Assembly (NCBI RefSeq): GCF_001999725.1
Contig: NZ_MDDP01000020.1
Span: 1-43,489 of the forward strand
DNA length: 43,489 nt
Source: Cellulophaga omnivescoria
GTDB lineage: Bacteria > Bacteroidota > Bacteroidia > Flavobacteriales > Flavobacteriaceae
Direction: 5' to 3'
Part shown: piece after piece, positions 15,586 through 23,248 of the stretch
How positions within the stretch are numbered: position 1 is the stretch's first letter
How the letters are laid out: each line of letters opens with the position of its first letter
Translations under genes and position numbers: made by a program
The notes under the pieces: generated by a model
Told to the model about the DNA's origin: nothing
The model's input: the letters and a program-made list of their open reading frames with translations, nothing else
Database searches by the model: none

Positions 15586-16959
15586 ATGTTAAGACAAATA
15601 CTTGTATTAGGTGCCGGAAAATCTACCGCTTATTTATTAGATTATTTACTAGAAAAAGCTGCAGCAGAAAACTTACATATTACTATTGCAGATTTACAAC
15701 CACAAAATATAGCGCCACATATAGCAAATCACCCGGCTTGTAGCGTAGTTGGTTTAGATATTTTTAATATAGAAGAAAGGCAAAAATTGGTGCAAATGGC
15801 CACCTTAGTAATATCTATGTTGCCAGCAAGTTTACATATACAAGTAGCTAAAGATTGTGTTAATTTTAAAAAGCATTTGGTTACAGCATCTTATGTTAGT
15901 GATGAGTTACTTGGTTTAAATAAACAGGTAAAAGACAACAAGCTTGTTTTTATGAATGAGATTGGCTTAGACCCCGGAATAGATCATATGAGTGCTATGC
16001 AGGTAATAGATACTATTAGAGAAAAGGGTGGCAAAATGTTGCTGTTTGAGTCTTTTACTGGTGGTTTGGTTGCGCCAGAGAGTGATACTAACTTATGGAA
16101 CTATAAATTTACCTGGAACCCAAGAAACGTGGTGGTTGCTGGGCAAGGTGGTGCCGCAAAATTTATACAAGAAGGTACTTACAAATACATACCTTATAAT
16201 AAACTATTTAGAAGAACAGAGTTTTTTAATGTAGAGGGTTTTGGTAGGTTTGAAGGGTATGCCAATAGAGACTCTTTAAAATATAGAGAAGCGTATGGCT
16301 TGCAAGATGTGCTTACGCTATATAGGGGCACAATGCGTAGAGTTGGTTTTTCTAAAGCGTGGAATATGTTTGTAGAACTTGGGATGACAGATGATAGCTA
16401 TACGATAGAAAACTCTGAGAATATGAGTTACAGGGCATTTACAAATTTATTTTTACCCTATTCGCCAACAGATTCTGTAGAGCTTAAGCTACGTCATTAC
16501 TTAAAAATAGATCAGGATGATGTAATGTGGGGTAAGTTGTTAGAACTACACCTTTTTGATGATACTAAATTTATAACACTTAAAAATGGGACGCCAGCAC
16601 AAATACTACAGCAAATTTTAGAACAAAGCTGGACACTAGATAAGGACGATAAAGATATGATTGTTATGTACCATAAATTTGGTTACAGTCTTAACGGAGA
16701 AAACAAGCAAATAGATTCTAATATGGTTGCCTTAGGTAAAAACCAAACGCATACGGCTATGGCAAAAACCGTTGGTTTACCTGTTGCTATGGCCGCATTA
16801 TTAATTTTAAATAACAAAATAAAAACTTACGGTGTACAAATACCTATAACTAAAGAGGTGTATGCTCCAATTTTAAAAGAATTAGAAGATTTTGGCATTG
16901 TTTTTAAAGAGTATAATACAGAGTACAAGGGCTATAATTCTGTAATAATGAATAGTTAG
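15586..16959 (+). CDS. Saccharopine dehydrogenase-like oxidoreductase
   Basis: A 457-residue cytoplasmic enzyme. An N-terminal Rossmann domain with ILVLGAGKSTAYLLDYL binds NAD(P). DPGIDHMSAMQVIDTI and FESFTGGLVAP are characteristic of the saccharopine dehydrogenase/reductase family, and a long C-terminal catalytic domain follows. In this family the reaction is reversible formation or cleavage of saccharopine (lysine plus 2-oxoglutarate). I assume lysine degradation but cannot prove direction or substrate. The frame extends upstream to 15388 through the DUF423 gene, so I use the ATG at 15586 (MLRQILVLG). The Lrp/AsnC gene 48 bp downstream is probably its regulator. Confidence 0.88.
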   Translation: MLRQILVLGAGKSTAYLLDYLLEKAAAENLHITIADLQPQNIAPHIANHPACSVVGLDIFNIEERQKLVQMATLVISMLPASLHIQVAKDCVNFKKHLVTASYVSDELLGLNKQVKDNKLVFMNEIGLDPGIDHMSAMQVIDTIREKGGKMLLFESFTGGLVAPESDTNLWNYKFTWNPRNVVVAGQGGAAKFIQEGTYKYIPYNKLFRRTEFFNVEGFGRFEGYANRDSLKYREAYGLQDVLTLYRGTMRRVGFSKAWNMFVELGMTDDSYTIENSENMSYRAFTNLFLPYSPTDSVELKLRHYLKIDQDDVMWGKLLELHLFDDTKFITLKNGTPAQILQQILEQSWTLDKDDKDMIVMYHKFGYSLNGENKQIDSNMVALGKNQTHTAMAKTVGLPVAMAALLILNNKIKTYGVQIPITKEVYAPILKELEDFGIVFKEYNTEYKGYNSVIMNS

Positions 16960-17007
16960 TATTTAAAGCTATATTGGTATCTTTACAGTTAATTTATAAC
17001 TAGACTT

Positions 17008-17478
17008 ATGAAATTTGATAACGATAGAATAAAAATTGACGGCATAGACAAAAAAATTATAAGGTATCTTATGCAAGATGCTCGTAAGCCCATTTTAGAA
17101 ATTGCTCGTAAAATAGGAATTTCTGGCGCTGCTATCCATCAACGTTTACGTAAGTTAGAAACATCAGGCCTAATGTCTGGTTCTAAGTTTGTTATAAACC
17201 CTAAAGTTTTAGGTTACACTACAATGGCCTACATTGGTATATTTCTAGATAAAGCAATGAGTAACCCAAAAGCTGTTAAAGAATTAGAGAAAATACCAGA
17301 AGTATTAGAGTGTCATTATACAACGGGTAATTGGTCTATACTTATAAAGGTGTTATGTAAAGATAATGAGCATCTTATGCACGTGTTAAATAAAGAGATA
17401 CAACAAATACAGGGTGTTTCTAGAACAGAAACTTTTATTTCATTAGACCAGCAAATAGATAGGCAAATACAAATATAA
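17008..17478 (+). CDS. Lrp/AsnC-family transcriptional regulator
   Basis: A 156-residue protein. The N-terminal helix-turn-helix reads IDKKIIRYLMQDARKPILEI then ARKIGISGAAIHQRLRKLE. The C-terminal RAM ligand-binding domain contains AYIGIFLDKA, VLECHYTTGNWSILIKVL and GVSRTETFISLD. The family responds to amino acids. Its position directly after the saccharopine dehydrogenase-like gene suggests lysine-linked control (inference). A -7-like TATCTTTA upstream (16977-16984) allows independent expression. Confidence 0.9.
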   Translation: MKFDNDRIKIDGIDKKIIRYLMQDARKPILEIARKIGISGAAIHQRLRKLETSGLMSGSKFVINPKVLGYTTMAYIGIFLDKAMSNPKAVKELEKIPEVLECHYTTGNWSILIKVLCKDNEHLMHVLNKEIQQIQGVSRTETFISLDQQIDRQIQI

Positions 17479-17525
17479 TTGTAGCTATTTATGACAATTG
17501 TTCTGGTTTTAATTTTTTTTAATGC

Positions 17526-17533
17526 TAAATTTG
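17526..17533 (+). promoter_or_regulatory. Promoter -7 element TAAATTTG at the head of the MbnP/MbnH cluster
   Basis: A perfect TAnnTTTG, ending only 4 bp before the GTG start codon, so the transcript is predicted to be leaderless. The nearest TTG is 25 bp upstream (17498-17500), slightly longer than the normal spacing. Confidence 0.5.
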
Positions 17534-17537
17534 CGGC

Positions 17538-17897
17538 GTGAAACAGACCTTACTCATAATTGCAATTGTTATTTGTATAAAGCCAATATTCCCGTTTATG
17601 GAGTATGTGGTTAATTATGATTATATCTCTAAAGTGTTGTGTATAAATCAAGACAAGCCAGAGTTAGAGTGTAATGGTAAGTGTGCACTAATGAAATCTA
17701 TAGAGAAATCTACTCAAGAGGAGCACAATGAGCAAGGTGTTGTAAAATCAGAATTTCAGTTGTTGTTTCATCAAAATAATCAAGATGTTTTTGTGAACAC
17801 ACAACTTCTATCACAAAAAAAGCATAAAATACTTTCTGCAGAGAGTAACTATCATTTTAATTCGGTTTTTAGTCTTTTACGTCCTCCTATTTCGTAA
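17538..17897 (+). CDS. Small Cys-motif membrane/exported protein, conserved hypothetical
   Basis: A 119-residue protein with a hydrophobic N-terminus (LLIIAIVICIKPIFPF) that acts as a signal or anchor. The motif VLCINQDKPELECNGKCALMK then supplies Cys35, Cys45 and Cys49 in a C-x9-C-x3-C arrangement suited to metal or disulfide chemistry. I recall this C-x-N-x-D-x-P...CxGxC pattern from short Bacteroidota proteins near metal genes, but its function is unknown. The start is GTG at 17538: the frame closes with TAA 12 bp upstream, so no ATG is possible. It heads the copper-like cluster, with a 235-bp gap before mbnP that contains a hairpin. Confidence 0.7.
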   Translation: MKQTLLIIAIVICIKPIFPFMEYVVNYDYISKVLCINQDKPELECNGKCALMKSIEKSTQEEHNEQGVVKSEFQLLFHQNNQDVFVNTQLLSQKKHKILSAESNYHFNSVFSLLRPPIS

Positions 17898-18022
17898 GTT
17901 TTATTAGTTAAGTTTAATGTGAATATGATTTTTCAGTCTATGTAAAGTCATAACATCTCTGTGTTGTTTTTTATCAACCCATAACTTAACAATATTCCAG
18001 TTTGTTTAATAAAAAAATCAAT

Positions 18023-18051
18023 ATAAACACTCTTTGCTAAGAGGTGTTTAT
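18023..18051. other. Hairpin in the leader of the MbnP-like gene
   Basis: ATAAACAC (18023-18030) pairs with GTGTTTAT (18044-18051), and the inner TCTT with AAGA next to one bulged G. No U-run follows directly. It may be an attenuator or an RNA-processing stem between the Cys-motif gene and the MbnP-like gene. Confidence 0.45.
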
Positions 18052-18132
18052 GGCTTAATGGTTTGATGTTTTTTACCTAAACGCACAATACAAACACACA
18101 AAATAGAATTAAGAAACAGTAAAAAAAATATA

Positions 18133-18963
18133 ATGAAATCAAATTTTTTAAAATCGATAGTGGTAAGTTTTAGTTTACTAGCATTAGCATCTTGTTCTTC
18201 TGATGATGATGGAGAAATGGATAATGTAAATCCAGGACAAGTAACACTTGAATTTGATAATGGCTTTGCAGGAAACGATTTAATAATAGGAAATGCTAAT
18301 ACTGCTAATGCAAATGGTGAGGCGTTAACCGTATCACGTTTAAATTACATTGTAAGTAATATAGTTTTGATAGATGAAGACGGTATGGAATATGCATACC
18401 CAAAAGAAAGCAGCTATTTTATTATTAGTGAAGATTCTAATGATGAGTTGGCAGATAATACAAAAGTAGTTTTAGAAAATGTGCCTGCTGGCACATACAC
18501 AGCCGTTAAATTTGGTATTGGTGTAGATAAAGAAAAGTACGACCAGGGATTAAGCGGAGCAGGTGACTTTTGGGATGCTGCTGGCGAGTATGACATGACA
18601 TGGTCTTGGGCAGCAGGTTACAAGTATATAAATTTTGAAGGTACTTATACATCTAACTCAACTACAGATGAGCAGTACTGGGTACACTTAGGTAGAGCTA
18701 GTGATGAGGTTACAAATTACACAGAAACTACTATAGATGTTCCTGCATCTTCTGCAATTATTGTAAATGAAAATATGGCTCCAGAAGTGCATATTATTAC
18801 AGATGCAAATGCACTATTAACTGCAACAGAGGTGGTAAGTTTAGAGGCATATGAAAACGCAATTATGGGTGGTGAAGGTGCAGTAAAAGTAGCAACTAAT
18901 GTACCGTTAGCATTTAAAATAGATCATGTACACAACAACAAAGCTGGTAACAGCAGTCACTAA
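18133..18963 (+). CDS. MbnP-family copper-binding lipoprotein
   Basis: A 276-residue lipoprotein with lipobox LALASC (Cys21) followed by an acidic SSDDDGEMD spacer, as in surface or outer-membrane lipoproteins. The MbnP domain (PF20243) is recognised by GQVTLEFDNGFAG, LNYIVSNIVLIDEDG, GTYTAVKFGIGVD and the signature DMTWSWAAGYKYINFEGTY. In studied MbnP proteins a partner MbnH oxidises a Trp to kynurenine and this is needed for Cu(I) binding. Trp residues are present in the signature and in FWDAAG just before it. His-rich ends (HVHNNKAGNSSH) could also bind metal. The MbnH-like gene follows directly. No methanobactin genes are visible, so this is a methanobactin-independent version. Confidence 0.85.
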   Translation: MKSNFLKSIVVSFSLLALASCSSDDDGEMDNVNPGQVTLEFDNGFAGNDLIIGNANTANANGEALTVSRLNYIVSNIVLIDEDGMEYAYPKESSYFIISEDSNDELADNTKVVLENVPAGTYTAVKFGIGVDKEKYDQGLSGAGDFWDAAGEYDMTWSWAAGYKYINFEGTYTSNSTTDEQYWVHLGRASDEVTNYTETTIDVPASSAIIVNENMAPEVHIITDANALLTATEVVSLEAYENAIMGGEGAVKVATNVPLAFKIDHVHNNKAGNSSH

Positions 18964-19041
18964 ATAGTAATAGCGTGTTACGGGCCTGGTTTTAGTTTTG
19001 GTTTTAGCTGGGCCTGTGGCGCCTATTTTTTATTAGTAATA

Positions 19042-20070
19042 ATGAAAAAAATTAGTTTCTTTTTGGTTTTGTTGGCAGTTATAGGTTGCCAGAGCAATGA
19101 TGATGGGTATACTAATATTCCGGTAGAGTTAGAGGTGCCTGCACATTTCCCTGAAGTAACTTATAATTTAGCTCATAATCCGTTAACAAAAAACGGAATT
19201 GAGCTTGGACGTAAATTGTTTTATGAAGGTGCAGTGTCTTCTACAGGTACAGTTTCATGTGGTACTTGTCATGAACAAAAATATGCATTTACGCATCACG
19301 GACATACATTTAGCCATGGCGTAAACGATTTAGAAGGGACAAGAAATACGCCTCCTGTACAAAATATGGCTTTTTTAGAAAATTTTGCTTGGGATGGTGC
19401 AACGGGCCATTTAGATCTTTTTCCTGTAATTCCTATTACAACAGAGGTAGAAATGGATGAAACGCTAGAAAATGTTATAGAAAAACTGAAGAACAAATCT
19501 GGTTACAAAAAACTGTTTGCTGAGGCTTTTGAAGATGGAGAAGTGAATTCTGAAAACTTTTTGTTAGCATTATCGCAGTTTATGGTAACAATGATTTCTG
19601 CAGATGCTAGGTATGATAAGTACATAAATAACCAAGTGCAACTAACAGAGTTAGAACAGCAAGGTTTAGCACTTTTTGAGCAAAAATGTGCCAGTTGTCA
19701 CGCTACAGCGCTATTTTCTGATGGTAGTTTTAGAAACAATGGGTTGCAACCCAACACCAAGCTTAATGATTTAGGTAGGAGTGTAGTAACTGGTTTTGTA
19801 GAGGATAATTATAAGTTTAAAGTACCAAGCCTTAGAAATATTGCGGTTACTGCACCGTACATGCATGATGGTAGATTTGGAACTTTAGAGGCGGTACTTG
19901 ATTTTTATAATAGTGGAGTTGTAGACTCACAAACCTTAGATCCTTTATTGCGTAGTGGTGAGAGGTTGGGTATTGCTACAACAGCAGAGGAAAGGGTGGC
20001 AATTATTGCCTTTTTAAACACCCTTACAGATGATACTTTTTTAACGGACAAACGATTTTCAGAGAAATAG
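19042..20070 (+). CDS. MbnH/MauG-like di-haem cytochrome c peroxidase, lipoprotein
   Basis: A 342-residue protein. Lipobox VIGC places Cys16 as the lipid attachment site, so it is periplasmic and membrane-tethered. It has two c-type haem motifs, CGTCH at 73-77 and CASCH at 216-220, and the conserved APYMHDGRFGTLEAVLDFYN near the C-terminus. This is the bacterial di-haem peroxidase/MauG architecture. Next to an MbnP gene, the MbnH role fits best: oxidative conversion of a Trp in MbnP to kynurenine (inference from established MbnP/MbnH pairs). An ordinary hydrogen peroxide-reducing peroxidase is the alternative. Confidence 0.85.
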   Translation: MKKISFFLVLLAVIGCQSNDDGYTNIPVELEVPAHFPEVTYNLAHNPLTKNGIELGRKLFYEGAVSSTGTVSCGTCHEQKYAFTHHGHTFSHGVNDLEGTRNTPPVQNMAFLENFAWDGATGHLDLFPVIPITTEVEMDETLENVIEKLKNKSGYKKLFAEAFEDGEVNSENFLLALSQFMVTMISADARYDKYINNQVQLTELEQQGLALFEQKCASCHATALFSDGSFRNNGLQPNTKLNDLGRSVVTGFVEDNYKFKVPSLRNIAVTAPYMHDGRFGTLEAVLDFYNSGVVDSQTLDPLLRSGERLGIATTAEERVAIIAFLNTLTDDTFLTDKRFSEK

Positions 20071-20073
20071 AAT

Positions 20074-21051
20074 ATGAAAAATTTAATAATAATAGCATAT
20101 CTATTGGTTGTGTGCAATGTATTTGCAATACATAAAACTGAGCCAACAGACAGTTTGCAAACAGCAACAGCAGTAAAGTATTATGTTTTTGATGACTTTT
20201 GCGATACTTGTGGCTGTAGTGGTAATGGTGGTAGTATGGGTTTTGGTACTGGTTTAGATACCAATTTTGCAGGTGTGCGTTACATATCTCAAAGTTATAG
20301 GTCTAGAGATGGTATATTTAATAATTCACCTTGGATAGATGAAAACTTTAATACACTGCAAGCTTGGGGTAGAGTGCCTGTTGGAAAGCATTTTTTAGTG
20401 AATGCCATAGTTCCTTATCATTTTCATAATAGAGAGTTTGCAAACAAATCTTCTCAAAATATTAATGGTTTGGGAGATATTACATTGTTGGGGTTTTATA
20501 AAGTTTTAGCAAAGCAAGATAGTATAATGGTTGTTGGTCCACAGCACTCTTTACAAGTTGGTGGCGGAGTAAAAATGCCAACGGGTAGTTTTAACAGGGC
20601 TAATAATACAGGTAGTGTAAACACTAGTTTTCAGTTAGGAACAGGTAGTTGGGATTATGTTACTGCAGTTAATTACGGACTTACGCATAACAATTGGGGA
20701 ATGTCTGCAATGGTAAACTATACGTTTAAAACAAAAAACAGTAAAGATTATCAGTTTGGTAACCAATTAAATTATGGTATAAATACTTATAAAACATATT
20801 ATTTATCTCCTGATTTTGCATTAACGCCTGCATTGGGTGTTAGTGGAGAAAATTATGATGAAGATGAGTCTTATGGCTTATCTGTATTAAACACAGGAGG
20901 TGATGTTTTATTTGGTAAGCTAAGTGTAGAGGCTAGTTACAAAACATACTCGTTAGGGGTAACTACAATGTTGCCAATAGATCAAGATTTAAATAACGGT
21001 AAGGTTGAGGTAAAAAATAGAATATCACTATATCTTAATGTAAACATTTAG
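20074..21051 (+). CDS. Outer-membrane beta-barrel protein with CxxCxC motif, MbnP/MbnH-linked
   Basis: A 325-residue protein with a signal peptide (MKNLIIIAYLLVVCNVFA). After cleavage comes DDFCDTCGCSGNGGSMGFG, a Cys-rich plug-like motif. Alternating amphipathic strands typical of a transporter-type outer-membrane barrel follow (WGRVPVGKHFLVNAIVPYHF, GDITLLGFYKVL, HSLQVGGGVKMPTGSF). It ends on a typical strand, ISLYLNVNI. It starts 3 bp after the MbnH-like stop, so the two are translationally close. The likely role is metal or cofactor passage, or an outer-membrane partner of MbnP (inference). A strong terminator follows. Confidence 0.7.
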   Translation: MKNLIIIAYLLVVCNVFAIHKTEPTDSLQTATAVKYYVFDDFCDTCGCSGNGGSMGFGTGLDTNFAGVRYISQSYRSRDGIFNNSPWIDENFNTLQAWGRVPVGKHFLVNAIVPYHFHNREFANKSSQNINGLGDITLLGFYKVLAKQDSIMVVGPQHSLQVGGGVKMPTGSFNRANNTGSVNTSFQLGTGSWDYVTAVNYGLTHNNWGMSAMVNYTFKTKNSKDYQFGNQLNYGINTYKTYYLSPDFALTPALGVSGENYDEDESYGLSVLNTGGDVLFGKLSVEASYKTYSLGVTTMLPIDQDLNNGKVEVKNRISLYLNVNI

Positions 21052-21139
21052 TAAAATATAATTGGGCATAATGTACAACGCTAACTTCAGTTGGTTCTAA
21101 CGGTTTGGGGGAATTTTTAGAACAGCATTGTGTCCAATA

Positions 21140-21171
21140 AAAAAGGGTGTCTTTAAATAGACACCCTTTTT
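21140..21171. terminator. Bidirectional terminator
   Basis: AAAAAGGGTGTC (21140-21151) and GACACCCTTTTT (21160-21171) form a perfect 12-bp stem with an 8-base loop, with A- and T-runs on both sides. It serves the convergent MbnP/MbnH cluster and the YugP peptidase gene. Confidence 0.9.
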
Positions 21172-21194
21172 ACTTTTGTATGTTTTTATAATAA

Positions 21195-21893
21195 TTAATC
21201 TCTTCCAAATACTTGGTAAGCCCAGTATACTAAAGATGCTAATGCACCTAAAGCAGCAACAAGGTATGTCCTTGCAGCCCATTTTAATGCATCTTCTGCG
21301 CCAGCATATTCTTCTTGGCTAAGCATATTTTTGTTTTTTAACCATGCTAATGCGCGGTTACTAGCATCATATTCCACAGGTAGTGTAATAAAACTAAATA
21401 GTGTAGCAAAGCCCATCATTAACAGTCCGGCTACGGCAACCCAAAAACCAATGCCACCGGCTACGCCAGTAACAGCCATTAAAACAACGCCTCCATAAAC
21501 TACCCATTGAGACATACTAGATGTTGCGCTAACAACAGGAACTAGCTTAGAGCGCATTGTTAACCATTGGTATGCTGTAGCGTGTTGTACGGCGTGTCCG
21601 CATTCGTGAGCGGCAACTGCTGCAGCAGCAGCATTACGCTGACTGTAAACACCTTCACTAAGGTTAACGGTTTTGTTTACTGGGTTGTAATGGTCTGTTA
21701 GCATACCAGGAGTAGAAATTACTTTTACATCTCTAATACCGTTGTCTGCCAACATTTTTTCTGCAATTTCTGCGCCACTCATTCCGTTACGCAATTGTAC
21801 CTTAGAGTACTTTTTAAATTTGCTTTTAAGTCTGTTGCTAACAATCCAGCTAACTAAAGCAACTGCACCAATAATTATATAATAAGTATACAT
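21195..21893 (-). CDS. Zinc metallopeptidase, YugP family
   Basis: A membrane protein of 232 residues from the chosen start MYTYYIIIGAVALVSWIVS at 21893. The frame is open to 21947 but those codons overlap the ald terminator. The family (PF04298, neutral zinc metallopeptidase) is recognised by the HECGH zinc motif in AAAAAVAAHECGHAVQHA, followed by hydrophobic helices (VVYGGVVLMAVTGVAGG, FWVAVAGLLMMGFATLF) and the downstream Glu region LPVEYDASNRAL. Substrate unknown; it probably acts in membrane protein quality control. It is downstream of alanine dehydrogenase but separated from it by a terminator. Confidence 0.88.
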   Translation of the reverse strand: MYTYYIIIGAVALVSWIVSNRLKSKFKKYSKVQLRNGMSGAEIAEKMLADNGIRDVKVISTPGMLTDHYNPVNKTVNLSEGVYSQRNAAAAAVAAHECGHAVQHATAYQWLTMRSKLVPVVSATSSMSQWVVYGGVVLMAVTGVAGGIGFWVAVAGLLMMGFATLFSFITLPVEYDASNRALAWLKNKNMLSQEEYAGAEDALKWAARTYLVAALGALASLVYWAYQVFGRD

Positions 21894-21935
21894 AGTTTGT
21901 GTTTTTAAATAATAAATATAACAATTTAAAAGCAA

Positions 21936-21961
21936 AAACCTCGCCAAATTAAGCGAGGTTT
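21936..21961 (-). terminator. Terminator of alanine dehydrogenase
   Basis: AAACCTCGC (21936-21944) and GCGAGGTTT (21953-21961) form a 9-bp GC-rich stem, followed on the minus strand by TTTGCTTTT. It lies 24 bp after the ald stop. Confidence 0.85.
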
Positions 21962-21984
21962 ATTTTACTGACAGTTGTTTGTAT

Positions 21985-23085
21985 TTATGCTAATGCTTCT
22001 TCCCAGCCAAAAGCTTCAAGAATTTCATTATAAACTATTTTACCTGATACAATGTTTAGCCCTTTTTGCAAAGAAGCGTCTTGTTCGCAAGCTGCTTGCC
22101 AACCTAAGTTGGCTAATTTTAAAGTGTATGGCAGTGTTACATTGGTTAATGCCATTGTAGAGGTATAAGGTACAGCACCTGGCATATTAGCAACAGAGTA
22201 ATGTACAACATCATCTATAATGTAAATTGGGTCTTCATGGGTAGTTGGTTTGGTAGTTTCTACACAGCCGCCTTGGTCTACAGCAACATCTACTATTACA
22301 GTACCAGGTTTCATTTCTTTAAGCATATCTCTGGTAATAAGGTTTGGAGCTTTAGCTCCTTTTAAAAGCACACCGCCAATAATTAAATCATGTGTTTTTA
22401 TGTGTTTTCTAATATTAAACTCGTTAGAAAACTCTGTGGTAACATGTGGTGGCATTACATCATTAACATAACGTAAGCGTTTCATGTTTACATCTAGTAT
22501 GGTGACGTGTGCGCCTAAACCAGCTGCCATTTTAGCAGCTTGTACGCCAACTACACCAGCACCTAATACTAAAACTTTGCCAGGAGCAACACCAGGTACG
22601 CCACCTAAAAGTACACCTCTACCTTTAACTGGTTTTTCTAAGTATTTAGCGCCTTGTTGTATTGCCATTCTTCCTGCAACTTCAGACATTGGAGTTAGTA
22701 GTGGCAAAGTGCCGTCATTGTCTTCAACAGTTTCGTAAGCAATACAAATAGCTTTTTGCTTAATCATTGCTTTAGTTAGCGCTTCACTAGATGCAAAATG
22801 AAAATATGTAAATAAAATTTGTCCTTCTCTTATAAGGTCGTATTCTTCTTCTATAGGTTCTTTTACCTTAACAATCATATCACTCATTGCATACACTTGA
22901 GCAATAGTATCTAAAATTGCAGCACCAGCTTGTTGGTAGTCGTTATTGCTAAAACCACTGCCTAGGCCAGCTCCAGACTGTACGTAAACGGTGTGTTTGT
23001 TTTTTACCAATTCAAAAACCCCTGCAGGCGTCATACCAACACGGCTTTCATTGTTTTTAATTTCTTGAGGAATACCAACAATCAT
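21985..23085 (-). CDS. ald: Alanine dehydrogenase
   Basis: A 366-residue enzyme, typical for the family, that catalyses NAD-linked interconversion of L-alanine with pyruvate and ammonia. The N-terminus MIVGIPQEIKNNESRVGMTP holds the substrate Arg/Lys region. VKVKEPIEEEYDLI carries the catalytic lysine. VLVLGAGVVGVQAAKMAAGLG is the NAD-binding Rossmann motif, and DVAVDQGGCVETTKPTTHEDP closes the active site. The start is a normal ATG. Single gene with its own terminator; likely cytoplasmic hexamer. Confidence 0.96.
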   Translation of the reverse strand: MIVGIPQEIKNNESRVGMTPAGVFELVKNKHTVYVQSGAGLGSGFSNNDYQQAGAAILDTIAQVYAMSDMIVKVKEPIEEEYDLIREGQILFTYFHFASSEALTKAMIKQKAICIAYETVEDNDGTLPLLTPMSEVAGRMAIQQGAKYLEKPVKGRGVLLGGVPGVAPGKVLVLGAGVVGVQAAKMAAGLGAHVTILDVNMKRLRYVNDVMPPHVTTEFSNEFNIRKHIKTHDLIIGGVLLKGAKAPNLITRDMLKEMKPGTVIVDVAVDQGGCVETTKPTTHEDPIYIIDDVVHYSVANMPGAVPYTSTMALTNVTLPYTLKLANLGWQAACEQDASLQKGLNIVSGKIVYNEILEAFGWEEALA

Positions 23086-23194
23086 AATTAACTATTTTAG
23101 ATTTTGGTGCTAAATTAAATTAATTATTAAAAGTATTTCTAATTAATCGATAAAATTAAGGGGTGTAAGGTTAAAATAATTACTTTTAATAAAA

Positions 23195-23219
23195 ACACCC
23201 CTATAAAAAATAGGGGTGT
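23195..23219 (-). terminator. Terminator of leuS
   Basis: ACACCCCTAT (23195-23204) pairs perfectly with ATAGGGGTGT (23210-23219), loop of 5 A residues on the plus strand. On the minus strand it is followed by TTTTATTAAAAG. It is 30 bp after the leuS stop. Confidence 0.85.
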
Positions 23220-23248
23220 ATGATAAATAAAGTGTTTTATTTTGATTT

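Noticed and set aside
19022-19041. Terminator between the MbnP-like and MbnH-like genes
   Set aside because: The GC-rich repeats GGGCCTG near 18980-19017 are direct rather than inverted, so they do not form a hairpin.
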